From Spraguea lophii (Eukaryota > Microsporidia > Spragueidae), in assembly GCA_001887945.1 (NCBI GenBank), contig LDOQ01000303.1, forward strand, positions 1 through 64,000: DNA of 64,000 bases, written 5' to 3'. Made by a program: the position numbers and the translations under genes. Below are positions 20,736 through 30,894 of the stretch, piece by piece. Under the pieces are notes generated by a model. That model worked only from the letters and a program-made list of their open reading frames with translations, had not been told where the DNA came from and did no database searches. Position 1 is the first letter of the stretch. Each line of letters starts with the position of its first letter.

Positions 20736-22604
20736 ATGTACAATATATTGTTATTTCTTTTATGTTGTTTATCTGTTGATAACCTAGGTAGAATATTATA
20801 TAAAGATAAAAATATAAATAAGATATTATATAATGATGGTGATAATGTATATTTATCTTCTGATATGGATTATAAGGGTTTGGTTATACGGGTATTGGAT
20901 ACGGGTCAGGTGGAATTTTGGAATGGGAAGAAACGTATGGGTAGTGTAGATGGTAATATTGTTTTTGGAAGTGGTACACAGTATAATATATTAATGGAAG
21001 GTGGTATGCATAAGATCGAAAAAGATGGTAAGTGTGTAACATATAAAGAACGAAGATTGGTTATGGAAAGATGTGTGGCTTATGATAAACATCAGCAATT
21101 TAAAATAAGTGTTATCGACGGTGACAATAATGATATAAATGATGGCAATGATAAAACTAATGTAGATAATAATGATATAGATGATGGTAAAAGTAATATA
21201 AATGGTAAAAATGATAAAAATAATATCGATGGTAAAAATAATATAAATGATGATATGGAAGTTATTGATGGTGGAATTAAAGATTCCCATGTTACTGTCA
21301 ATAGTACTGTAATTCTTACTGAATTTAAAACAATGTTAAGTACTGTAGTAAAAACGAAGACAAAAACAGAGACATTACGAGAAACATATAGAATTATTAA
21401 AACTGTAACAATAGAAGTAAAACATCCTAAGAGTGTAGATAATATAGAAAAAATAGTAAATGTAACGACAAAAAATAAAAATAAAGATGATAAAGATATT
21501 AAAGATGATAAAGAAAATAAAGATATTAGAGAATCTAAAAATGTAAAACCTCCTGCAATAAAAACATCCAAAAACAGAATAAATAATAAATATAAATATA
21601 AAAATATTATAAAAAAAGATAAAAATATTATTAAAAGATTTAAACAAAATAGAAATATAGAAAAAGTAAAGAAAAAGGATAATAAATATATAAAAGATAG
21701 TTCTATAAAAGATTATAATAATAAATATATAACAGATAGTGCTATAAAAGATTATAATAATAAATATAAATTACAAGAAAATGATAACAAACAGAAAAAT
21801 AATTATAAAAAACCATCTAATGATATAAACAATACGACTAACCAATTAAAAACAAATAATATCAATTTACAAAAATATAATAACATAGAAGAAGATTTAT
21901 CAAATTCTGATACACAAGAGAATAATAATCCAGATGAAGATAATCCAGTATTGAAAACAAACACATCTTTATTAGATAATCCATTTATTAAATCGTTTAA
22001 AGATTCAGTTAATCGTGTAAAAAATATAATTAAAAAAAAGTATAAACGTGATGAATCGGGAATAAAACAATTTAATCATCTAATAGATACTTTTACTGAT
22101 GTACCTAAAAAAACAAATGAACAATTAAATAATTTAAAAAATATTCAACCATTAAATAATTCAGCTATAAATACTCAGTCGTTAAATAATCCAAATAATT
22201 TTAATGATAAAGTAACAAATAATTCAAAAAATACAGAACCACTAAACAATTCAGATATAAATGTACAACCATTTAATAATCCAATTTATTCAGGTAATGT
22301 AAATATTCAACCATTAAACAATTCAGAAAATATTCAGCCGTTAAACAATCCGAATATAAATACTCTACCCTTAAACAATTATAATAATCCAAATAATGTA
22401 AATATTCAACCACTGAATAATTATAATCCATTAGAAAATTATAGTAAATATAACAATAAAAATATAATAAAGAATATTACACCATTAAATAATAATATAA
22501 ATTATGAATATGATCAACCGTGTGATATAAATATGGCTTTAAATAAAATAGGAGTAAATACACCACAAGATATGTCTCCTTTCATAGAACAATTAGTTCA
22601 ATAA
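20736..22604 (+). CDS. Ricin-B-lectin-like protein 6 with long Asn/Lys-rich repeat tail
   Basis: I choose the ATG at 20736, which directly opens a signal peptide (MYNILLFLLCCLSVDN). An in-frame ATG at 20670 would add 22 very hydrophobic residues. From the 20736 start the protein has 622 residues. The lectin-like head covers about residues 20-135: YLSSDMDYKGLVIRVLDTGQVEFW, YNILMEGGMHKIEKDGKCVT, RRLVMERC, HQQFKI. These are the W-x...I...C-x...LVMExC...QQF blocks of a ricin-B fold. An Asn/Asp spacer, a Thr/Val segment (VTVNSTVILTEF), and a long Lys/Asn-rich tail follow. The last 160 residues carry degenerate repeats of (N)IQPLNN(S/P), at least eight times. The end is short and less repetitive (DINMALNKIGVNTPQDMSPF). 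Confidence 0.75.
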   Translation: MYNILLFLLCCLSVDNLGRILYKDKNINKILYNDGDNVYLSSDMDYKGLVIRVLDTGQVEFWNGKKRMGSVDGNIVFGSGTQYNILMEGGMHKIEKDGKCVTYKERRLVMERCVAYDKHQQFKISVIDGDNNDINDGNDKTNVDNNDIDDGKSNINGKNDKNNIDGKNNINDDMEVIDGGIKDSHVTVNSTVILTEFKTMLSTVVKTKTKTETLRETYRIIKTVTIEVKHPKSVDNIEKIVNVTTKNKNKDDKDIKDDKENKDIRESKNVKPPAIKTSKNRINNKYKYKNIIKKDKNIIKRFKQNRNIEKVKKKDNKYIKDSSIKDYNNKYITDSAIKDYNNKYKLQENDNKQKNNYKKPSNDINNTTNQLKTNNINLQKYNNIEEDLSNSDTQENNNPDEDNPVLKTNTSLLDNPFIKSFKDSVNRVKNIIKKKYKRDESGIKQFNHLIDTFTDVPKKTNEQLNNLKNIQPLNNSAINTQSLNNPNNFNDKVTNNSKNTEPLNNSDINVQPFNNPIYSGNVNIQPLNNSENIQPLNNPNINTLPLNNYNNPNNVNIQPLNNYNPLENYSKYNNKNIIKNITPLNNNINYEYDQPCDINMALNKIGVNTPQDMSPFIEQLVQ

Positions 22605-22889
22605 TAAAATATATTTTTATTTAAATGTATAATAGATATTATATTTTATAAAATTCATATATAATAATAATTATATAGATATTATATAATAATGATAACA
22701 ATAGAATTTATATACTTAATAATTATATATTTAATAATTACATATGAATTTTATAATCTTTATTATTTTTTTATAAATATGATATATTTACAATTCTTGT
22801 TATATCTTTTTTTATTTTACATTATTATAATATTTTTAGGTGAATTATAATTAAATATAAAATATCTTTTATTCGTTATAACAGATAAT
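22605..22889. other. AT-rich spacer
   Basis: No gene seen. Confidence 0.4.
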
Positions 22890-23115
22890 ACAAACTTACT
22901 TGGTTAATGAATATGAATGATAAATAGATCATAAGCGGGATGAACCCTTTACACAAAAAAAGAAATATAAAAAAGTATTCGATCTGAGAGAGAGTAAAAT
23001 ATGTTGTTAAAGGATTTATTATTATAACTTGACTATGTTTTATGTGATGGGCCTATTATTAAAAATTAAAGAAATGATATTAAAAAATTCTATACATTCA
23101 TTATTTAAATTTTTT
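22890..23115 (+). repeat. SINE-like repeat, possible copy 6 (old, partial)
   Basis: ACTTGGTTAATG at 22900 could be a decayed A box and GCGGGATGAACCC a decayed B box. An A-rich linker follows. Next comes GTTGTTAAAGG and TGTTTTATGTGATGGGCCTATTA, then AAATTAAAGAAATGAT. These line up with GTTGTTTAGTGG, TGCCTTGTATGACGGCCCCGCTA and GATTAAAGTAGTG of copy 3. The alignment fades after about 23115. A tentative call. Confidence 0.3.
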
Positions 23116-24000
23116 CATAAAATATTATTTTAATGATATTTTTATTATCTAATTTTTAAATATTTTTGATAATTACAATATCTTATTGTATCATTCTAAT
23201 TACTTTATTTTTATATTAAATATTTTTTTGTTTTAACATATATTTTATATCCAATCCGTCAGAAATAGATTTATATAAAAACCTGCATCTAAATCTTTTA
23301 AATATTGATAAATTCGATTGTTAAACCTTCTGAAACAATTATACTACATATTTTACACAAATTTAGTAATTTTATTATTCATATGTATATCTTACTTATT
23401 TAATTTTTTATCTTTTACAGATATATTTTTTTACTTATTTAATTCCTTCTTTATATTTTTAATAATAAAAATATTCATATAATTGATGTTGTGCTTAAAA
23501 TAATAATAATACTTATAATTATAATAAACTTTATAATAAAGTTATAATGGTAATAATAATACTGATAATAATAAATATTATAATTAATTTTATTTGGTTA
23601 TAAAATATATTTATTCAAAAAAGATATATTTTCATAATACATACAAATATTAAATTTCCTACACTGATCTTCAAACTTAAATATCATTTATTTCTATAAT
23701 TATTTTATAATGATTATAGAAATAAATGATATTATAAAAGATTATTACGATTATTTATAAAACATTTTAATATGCATTTTTATAATTATTTTATAATATT
23801 AATAGCTCTTTAAAACATTTTATTCACTATATATTATCTAAAATCAAAACAATCCAAATATAATATCATTTTTAAAATCCAATCTTAATAATTTATGATA
23901 ACTAATTAGTTTATCAGTTGATAAGATAAGATAAATATAATATTTTTTTCATTCAAATAATTAAATATTCTATTATAGTTATACATAAACTTGTTATAAT

Positions 24001-24095
24001 AATAATCAAATAATAATAATACAATAATAATAATACAATAATAATCAAATAATACAATAATAATCAAATAATACAATAATAATCAAATAATAATA
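24001..24095. repeat. Microsatellite of AATAATCAAATAATACA units
   Basis: A run of near-identical AATAATACAATAATAATCAAAT units. It is part of a 1.5-kb AT-rich spacer (23120-24465) in which I see no gene. Confidence 0.7.
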
Positions 24096-24672
24096 ATATC
24101 AGAATTATTAGAATTAAAATATAATAATAAATATTTTAAATATCAAAACAATCTTTTATTTTCACTTGTGAATTATAAAGAAAATCAAAAGTTTAAATTA
24201 TTTTTTATCAAATATTTATTATAATCTATATTATAACCAATAACTATAATACATATATTATTTATATAATAATAACATATATTATAATTATAATATATTA
24301 AAACATTTACTTACCAATGATATTTCTTATAGCTATTGTATAACCAATAACTGTATTATATAATAAATTATTATTTTATTATATTTTATCATTGGTAATT
24401 ATATGTTTTATTTCAATCATAATAGATATATTTGTAATATAAATATGTTATGAATACAGTAAAGTATGAAACAAATAGTAATGAGAAGTATTTTAAAATA
24501 TATTAACTGTAATATAAAATATTCATATTATAAAGATAGTAACAATAATAGTAATAATAATAGTAATAATAATAATAATAATTATAGTATATTTAATGAT
24601 AATAAGAATAAGAATAATAGTATATTTAATGATAAAAATATATTTACTAACACATTTAAATATATGAAATAT

Positions 24673-25515
24673 ATGAATTATAGATACGGTACACTTTTAT
24701 TATTTCTCCTATCTTTCATATCTCCTATTTCTGCTGAACGTGGATATCTATACGCTGTTGAAGAAAACAAATTCATTTCCTATCCACCTACATCTGGCAA
24801 AATATTTCTCGTATACAAAGAAATGCCAAAAATGTTTAGATTGGAAGAATTCGATGGTAAACAATTGGTTGTACATTTAGATGATTCTAAAAATGTATTA
24901 GATAGTTCACGATCTGCAAATGAAATAATCGCGTATCCGCAACATAGTCATTCTAATCAATTATTTACTTTTGCTTTGCAAGCAGATAATAAAATAAAAT
25001 TGGAATTGTTCGGGGAAAAGTGCGTTAGTACGAAAAGAAATAAAAAATATTTGGATGAAGAATATTGTGATAAAAATGATAGAGGACAATATTTTATGTG
25101 GATAACAGAAAAAAATAAAAGGAATGTAGAAGATTTTATTAATAGAAATAACGATAATAAACGTTATGACAATGATAGACGTTATGATAATGATAAATAT
25201 TACGGTGATAATAACAGACATTATGACAATGATAGAAATTACAATGATGATAATAGGCATTATGACAATGATAGAAATTATGGTGATGGTAGAAAAGATG
25301 ATAGAAGACACAAACCAGATTATAATAAATGTAATCCTAATGATAGGCCACTTACAACCAAAGATGTAAAACCAATGCTGGATTTGATAGAAGGCATACA
25401 AAAAAATATGAATAGGCGTAATCGAAGTGATTCATCATCACATGATTTTCTCTGTAACAAATATTCAGATGGAATCAATACAGAGCCTATGATAAACCTA
25501 CCACCATTCAACTAA
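24673..25515 (+). CDS. Ricin-B-lectin-like secreted protein 7 with YDNDR repeats
   Basis: The ATG at 24673 opens a textbook signal peptide (MNYRYGTLLLFLLSFISPISA) with cleavage near ISA-ERGYL, giving 280 residues. An in-frame ATG at 24466 would bury it behind 69 Asn-rich residues and is rejected. The mature head (about 20-140) has RGYLYAVEENKFISYPP, FRLEEFDGKQLVVHL, LFTFALQADNKIKLELFGEKCVST, EEYC and GQYFMWI. This is again one I..L...KC...(x)xxC...QYF unit. Next is a 50-residue tandem block of RHYDNDRNYxD-type units (DNA 25150-25300). A conserved-looking tail follows, with a Cys near the end (HDFLCNKY). GC and codon diversity are higher in the head than in the repeat block. Last gene of the cluster. 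Confidence 0.75.
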   Translation: MNYRYGTLLLFLLSFISPISAERGYLYAVEENKFISYPPTSGKIFLVYKEMPKMFRLEEFDGKQLVVHLDDSKNVLDSSRSANEIIAYPQHSHSNQLFTFALQADNKIKLELFGEKCVSTKRNKKYLDEEYCDKNDRGQYFMWITEKNKRNVEDFINRNNDNKRYDNDRRYDNDKYYGDNNRHYDNDRNYNDDNRHYDNDRNYGDGRKDDRRHKPDYNKCNPNDRPLTTKDVKPMLDLIEGIQKNMNRRNRSDSSSHDFLCNKYSDGINTEPMINLPPFN

Positions 25516-25828
25516 AAATAAATATAATTGAATATGAGATAATAATTGAGAAAGACTAAAGGAGGAAAGTAATGATAAAAGAATATGAAAGAAAGTGAGA
25601 TAATAAAAGAATGATGTATAATCTATTATAATCAATCTATTATAATCAATCTATTATAATTAAATATTATTATATAAAATTTATATTAAATGTAAAAGTA
25701 TAATTTATTATAAATTTTATATAAATCTTATTAAATAAATATTAAACGTATATAAATAAACGTATAAAAGTATAATATATATATATATAATTTATTATTA
25801 CATATTATCACATATAATATTTATATAC

Positions 25829-25960
25829 TTATTTATATATATCTTTTTTCATTTCTTCATAATCGTTTATTAAGTTAGATATTTTTTCTACTATATTCTC
25901 TTCTTTCTCTTCAGCTGTAATTATTTTTAATATAAAAAATACAATCAATAGAATATTCAT
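25829..25960 (-). CDS. Small secreted peptide, 43 residues
   Basis: A minus-strand frame from ATG at 25960 to TAA at 25829. It has a clear signal peptide (MNILLIVFFILKIITA) with likely cleavage at ITA-EEK. The mature part is only about 27 residues, very charged and probably helical (EEKEENIVEKISNLINDYEE and a Lys-rich end). The stark split between a hydrophobic start and a charged remainder is unlikely in random AT-rich sequence. No homologue is known to me. It converges on the last RBL-like gene, with about 310 bases between the stops. It could be a host-directed peptide or a spore-coat component; that is inference. Confidence 0.5.
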   Translation of the reverse strand: MNILLIVFFILKIITAEEKEENIVEKISNLINDYEEMKKDIYK

Positions 25961-26903
25961 AAATAATAAAATAATACAATAGAATAAATAATAGAATAAA
26001 AACAGTTTATTATAAAACAGATATCAAACACATAATGAGATAGATATGTTTTATAATAAACTAATAAATTGTTTTATATCTGATTTATAAATGATAGAAA
26101 TAAGATGATAAGATAGATGTTATATGATAATAATTATAAATAGTAATATTAATATAACATTTATATTATAATATTGTTATAATTTATTATTATAGGCGTA
26201 TTGTGAAAAGAATGGAAAAAATAAAAATTTTATTTATAAATATTTGCCATAGTTTATAATCCATTAACAATAAATTCAATTTATATCAAAATAATTCCTA
26301 TAATTATAATCCATTAACAATAAATATTATCTCATATCCTATTATAAAAATATAATCAAACTCTATATAATAAAATATATCTCATAATAAATAAAAAATA
26401 ATAATAAATTTATTTAAATAAAAATGTTATTGTAATAATAAAATAATTATTTATATTTATTATTAACAATATTTTATTGTATACTGAACATTGACTTATA
26501 TTCTATTAAAAATATAAGCTTCGAATTCAGTAAGGGTAAATAAAAAATATTTTATTTTTTATTTATTATTTTATTTATTAATTGTTAATTTCTATAATTA
26601 TTTTATAATATTGATTGTTAATTTAATAGGGTTTTATTGTTTTCTTTAATTAAACGTGTACTCTTGTTTTTAATAATTTATATTACATTCTATTATAATT
26701 ACTTTCTATCATTCTAATTACTATGATTATCACATCATACTATAATTACCACACTCTAACTACCACACCATCACATCCTACCATCCTACCATCCTAATCA
26801 CACCCTAATCACACTCTATCACAACCTAATTATATGTTAATTATTATTTTTAATTTATCACTATTTATTTTTATATATTTTTTTGTTTTGTTCTCTCTTT
26901 TTA
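25961..26903. other. AT-rich spacer upstream of chitin synthase
   Basis: AT-rich DNA that ends in a C-containing microsatellite-like stretch (26740-26840; CACACCATCACATCCTACCA and similar). It is unlike the rest of the spacer in base composition on one strand (almost no G). No gene seen. Confidence 0.5.
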
Positions 26904-29393
26904 ATGCAGAGACCCAGCAACAGTGAATTATTGCGTAGCAGCAGCAGAACATTATTCCGCCAAGATATTTTACGTGATGACCACTCCAAGTCATTTTGGT
27001 ATAATATATTTCCTATTTTTACATTTCTTATACCTGATTGTATATTACGATGTTTTGGAATAAAGAGTAAAAGTAGTATTACTGCATGGAGGGAGAAAGT
27101 TGCATTATGTGCTATAATTGCTATGTTGTGTTTAATTTTAGGATTTTTTACATATGGTATAAATATATTTTTATGTCACGGTAACAATAATTTTATTTAT
27201 GGAAAATTGAAATTGAAGAAAAATTATGTGATAGCTAACGGTGGGATATTTTATACGGATGAATACGAAAATAGTAGCATAATATATTTAGGTAGTAAAA
27301 AATGCAGGAAATTTAGTGATATGGATATTTTAAGTACAAGGGATATGGTTAGGGTGGGTGATATTTATTTTTATACGGCTGATGTGCTTAATAGAAATTT
27401 TATTATCAGGGACAATAAAATATTTAATCCAGCGGTGTTTTTGGAGTACGGTGGTGATGATGTATTTTTAGAAAAAATGGAAAAAATAAAAAATGGTGGA
27501 AATATAGATATTTTGGATAAGAATGAAAAATTATGTTTTGAAGATGGGTGTTATATGGGGAGATTGAATAGTAAGAGTTATGGATGTTTGATAGCAGATT
27601 TTTTATTGTATATTTCTACTGTGATAATATTTTCTCTGATACTAGTAAAATTCTTTCTTGCGATATTTTATAGTTTTTATAGAAGAAATAAAAAAATATA
27701 TAAAAATGATATGCCTGCGGTTATGTTGGTTACGTGTTATTCAGAAAATGAAGAAGGAATAAGACATACGTTAGATAGTCTATGTAATCAAGATCATAAA
27801 GAAAAAATATTGGTAATTGTTGCAGATGGTGATGTAAAAGGTGCAGATAATGATATTTCTACACCACAAATAATAAAAAATATGATAGAAATAGATGATA
27901 GGTATGGTTTGGAGCCTATGGATTATTTGTCTTTAGCAATTGGAAATAAAAAACATAATAGAGCTATTGTATATCCGGGTGTTTATAGAAGTAAAGAAAA
28001 AGAATGTAAAGTAATATTTATAGAAAAAATAGGAAATCCGAATGAAATAAATAAAAGGGGGAATAGGGGAAAAAGAGATTCACAGGTAATAATAATGGGA
28101 TTTTTTCAAAAAATACTTTATGATGAAAGAATGACACCATTGGATATTGATCTTTATCATAAATTTAGATATTTAAATTCACATTTAAAATTAACAGATT
28201 ATGAATGTTTACTGATGGTAGATGCAGATACGATAGTAGAAGAAGATGCATTAACATGTTTTACATCAACATTTTTAGATGATGGTAAGATTATGGGGGT
28301 ATGTGGAGAAACTACTATTATTAATAAATTTGATTCATGGGTATCTATGATACAAGTATTTGAATATTATATAGCACACCACCAAGCAAAAGCATTTGAG
28401 AGTGTATTTGGTGGTGTAACATGTCTTCCAGGGTGTTTTTCAGCGTATAGAATAAGAGTGATAGAAGAGAGTGTAAGTTATGATGATTATATCATAGATG
28501 TTTTAAATGAGCAAGAACAAGAATTTAATAGTGGTGGTGATAGAAATGATAATGGTAATAGCAACGGTAGTAACAATAGTAATAACAATGGTAATACTGC
28601 TAACAATAACATTATTACTACTACCAACCATACGAACCACATCACTACGAACCATAACACACATACTACCAACAACAATACTAAAACAATAAAATCTAAA
28701 AGAAGAATGTGTGTACCACTGGTAGCTAATACATTTATCCTTAACGGATATTCTGTTACTGAGACAAATACATTACATGAAAAAAATTTATTACTTTTAG
28801 GAGAAGATAGATATTTAACCACGATTATGTTAAAAACATTTTATAGAAGAAAATTAGTATTTATTCCCAAGGCAAAATGTGGAACACTTGTTCCATCATC
28901 ATTTAAAGTATTACTTAGTCAAAGGAGAAGATGGATAAATTCTACTGTGCATAATTTATTTGTGCTTATTGGTGTAAATAAATTATGTGGAACATTTTGT
29001 TGTTCTATGCAATTTGTAGTTGGAATAGAATTATTTGGGACACTTACATTACCGGTAGCAATATTTTTTACTGGTGTATTAATTGTATCTTCTATTATGA
29101 AAGAACCTGCTTGGATTCCATTGATTATGTTAATGGGAATATTGGGTTTGCCAGGTATACTCGTATTTATGACAACATTTCAATTAAGTTATCTATTTTG
29201 GATTATTGTTTATATTGTAAGTTTACCAGTATGGAATTTTATACTTCCAAGTTATGCTTTTTGGCATTTTGATGATTTTACGTGGGGTGAGACAAGAAAG
29301 GTGGAAGGTGGTGATGCGCATGAAATGGGAGAAGGTGTGTTTGATAGTTCATTGGTGAGATTAAGACATTTAGAAGAATGTGAAGAAATGTAA
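26904..29393 (+). CDS. Chitin synthase (class IV-like)
   Basis: An 829-residue integral membrane glycosyltransferase (GT2) that polymerises UDP-GlcNAc into chitin for the spore wall. The ATG at 26904 is used; a TTG upstream is the only earlier option. N-terminal membrane segments lie at about 30-45 and 65-85. A further hydrophobic stretch is at about 230-255, before the catalytic domain that starts PAVMLVTCYSE (about 271). Motifs are LLMVDADT (about 437), CLPGCFSAYR (about 510), LLGEDRYLTT (about 631) and QRRRWINST (about 672, the QxxRW motif). Four or more C-terminal membrane segments follow (690-800). A Gly/Asn/Thr/His low-complexity insert lies at about 540-598, between CLPGCFSAYR and LLGEDRYLTT. 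Apart from this the gene is intact and close to usual class IV length. It is followed by uS8 on the same strand 260 bases on. Confidence 0.95.
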   Translation: MQRPSNSELLRSSSRTLFRQDILRDDHSKSFWYNIFPIFTFLIPDCILRCFGIKSKSSITAWREKVALCAIIAMLCLILGFFTYGINIFLCHGNNNFIYGKLKLKKNYVIANGGIFYTDEYENSSIIYLGSKKCRKFSDMDILSTRDMVRVGDIYFYTADVLNRNFIIRDNKIFNPAVFLEYGGDDVFLEKMEKIKNGGNIDILDKNEKLCFEDGCYMGRLNSKSYGCLIADFLLYISTVIIFSLILVKFFLAIFYSFYRRNKKIYKNDMPAVMLVTCYSENEEGIRHTLDSLCNQDHKEKILVIVADGDVKGADNDISTPQIIKNMIEIDDRYGLEPMDYLSLAIGNKKHNRAIVYPGVYRSKEKECKVIFIEKIGNPNEINKRGNRGKRDSQVIIMGFFQKILYDERMTPLDIDLYHKFRYLNSHLKLTDYECLLMVDADTIVEEDALTCFTSTFLDDGKIMGVCGETTIINKFDSWVSMIQVFEYYIAHHQAKAFESVFGGVTCLPGCFSAYRIRVIEESVSYDDYIIDVLNEQEQEFNSGGDRNDNGNSNGSNNSNNNGNTANNNIITTTNHTNHITTNHNTHTTNNNTKTIKSKRRMCVPLVANTFILNGYSVTETNTLHEKNLLLLGEDRYLTTIMLKTFYRRKLVFIPKAKCGTLVPSSFKVLLSQRRRWINSTVHNLFVLIGVNKLCGTFCCSMQFVVGIELFGTLTLPVAIFFTGVLIVSSIMKEPAWIPLIMLMGILGLPGILVFMTTFQLSYLFWIIVYIVSLPVWNFILPSYAFWHFDDFTWGETRKVEGGDAHEMGEGVFDSSLVRLRHLEECEEM

Positions 29394-29646
29394 ATATTTT
29401 ATTATCATAATATATTATAATATATTATGATATTGGTGTAGAGTTATTGTGTTGTATTGAGTATTGGTGTAGGTTAGTATAGGTTATGGTATTAAGGTTA
29501 AACTATGTAACTATAAATCAATTAAACTATGTAATTATAATTATAAATCTATGTAACTATAAATTTATCAATCTACCATTAAACTACTAATCAATTAAAC
29601 ACTATAAATCTCATATTTTTATTTTTTTAAATTTTTATTTTTACCA
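29394..29646. other. Intergenic spacer with short ACTATGTAA/TAAATC repeats
   Basis: Repeated ATTAAACTATGTAACTATAAATC units. Probably spacer and promoter for uS8. Confidence 0.4.
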
Positions 29647-29653
29647 CCCTCAA
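29647..29653 (+). promoter_or_regulatory. CCC start-proximal signal before uS8
   Basis: CCC at 29647-29649 lies four bases before the ATG. This is the arrangement known for microsporidian ribosomal protein genes. Confidence 0.5.
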
Positions 29654-30040
29654 ATGATGGACAAATTAGCCAATCTCTGCATAACCATAAACAATGCCAA
29701 CCGCGCACAAAAGCGTTCTGTTGTTATACGTCGTATATCCAAAGTATGCCGTCTATTTTTAGAATCTATGCAAAAACACGGTTATATTACAGATATAGTT
29801 TACATTGATGATCATAGAGAAGGAAAAGCAGTAGTAGGATTAAGTGGAAGATTGAATAGATGTGGAGCAATATGTCCAAGATATGATGTTGAATTAAAAG
29901 ATGTTGAAAGATACAGAGCCAATTTATTACCTTCAAGAGGATTTGGACATTTGATAGTAACATCATCAAAAGGATTGATAGATCATAGAGAGTGTATTCA
30001 GCATAATACAGGAGGAAAGATATTAGGATATTTTTATTAA
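29654..30040 (+). CDS. RPS22: Small ribosomal subunit protein uS8 (RPS15A/Rps22)
   Basis: 128 residues, full length for the eukaryotic protein, which binds helix h21/h25 of 18S rRNA in the 40S platform. Diagnostic blocks are LANLCITINNANRAQKRSVVIR (about 4-25), FLESMQKHGYI, YIDDHREGKAVVGLSGRLNRCG (about 50-71), PRYDVELKDVE, LLPSRGFGHLIVTSSKGLIDH (about 91-111) and the C-terminal GGKILGYFY. Two adjacent ATG codons (29654, 29657) could each serve as start. The gene is intact and marks the right border of the gene-bearing half of the window. No anomaly seen. Confidence 0.97.
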   Translation: MMDKLANLCITINNANRAQKRSVVIRRISKVCRLFLESMQKHGYITDIVYIDDHREGKAVVGLSGRLNRCGAICPRYDVELKDVERYRANLLPSRGFGHLIVTSSKGLIDHRECIQHNTGGKILGYFY

Positions 30041-30474
30041 AAGGAGAAAATAAAATTTAATTGAAGAAAATATTTTTTATATCAAAATTTTATTATAATA
30101 AAATATTATTATAATTTATAAGTGATAATAATAATAATATTGAAGTATTATTATGATAGTATTATAATATTATGATGGTATATAATAATAATATTATGTT
30201 GTATGTTATAGTTTATTTCAAATTATTTTAAATATGATACAGGTAAGAAATTAAATTAACTATGACAGATATATTTTATAATTTTTTTATTCAATATTCT
30301 TAATTATTGGTCTTTAATATTCTTAACTACTAGTCTTTAATATAGTAACGTATATATAACATATGTTTTATAAATTATTTTATTATTATCGTAGAAGAGG
30401 ATGTTGTATTTATTTGGTTTATAAAATATTTAATAAATCTCAATAATATAATGATATAGAATAATGATAATGAT
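30041..30474. other. AT-rich spacer
   Basis: No gene seen downstream of uS8. Confidence 0.4.
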
Positions 30475-30618
30475 ATGTTATTAATGAAAAATATATTAGT
30501 AAATAATATTTTTTTGTTATGGATATTGATATATTCTATTTTTTTTATTTTCTTTTATTTATATTTTTTTAATGAAAATTATTTTTATTGGTTGTGGTTT
30601 ATGATATTAGGTTTATAA
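30475..30618 (+). CDS. Possible 47-residue membrane peptide
   Basis: An ATG-to-TAA frame encoding an almost wholly hydrophobic peptide with four Trp residues (YWLWFMILGL end) and one Lys near the start. It could be a small membrane protein but may equally be chance. Not recognised. Confidence 0.15.
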   Translation: MLLMKNILVNNIFLLWILIYSIFFIFFYLYFFNENYFYWLWFMILGL

Positions 30619-30726
30619 AATTATTTATATTATATAAATATTCTTAGTTAACTGATTTTATTTGGTTGTATATATTATGTTTGGATAAATTCTATTAATG
30701 ATTCTTTGTTATTTAGATATGTTTTT

Positions 30727-30810
30727 GAATGATGTTTTATTGGTTATAAATATTCTTTGAATGATGTTTTATTGGTTATAAATATTCTTTGAATGATGTT
30801 TTATTGGTTA
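30727..30810. repeat. 32-bp tandem repeat, 2.6 units
   Basis: Units start at 30727, 30759 and 30791 (GAATGATGTTTTATTGGTTA, then TAAATATTCTTT). They are almost identical, so the duplication is recent. Confidence 0.85.
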
Positions 30811-30894
30811 AATGATTGGTATAATATAAATAATTATAATATTGAGTAATACAAATTAAATACAAAGAAGAAATATATTAAAATATTTTTTTAA

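Noticed and set aside
12902..25515. RBL-like genes as ricin-type toxins
   Set aside because: Only lectin-like beta-trefoil traits are visible; there is no RNA N-glycosidase (A-chain) domain.
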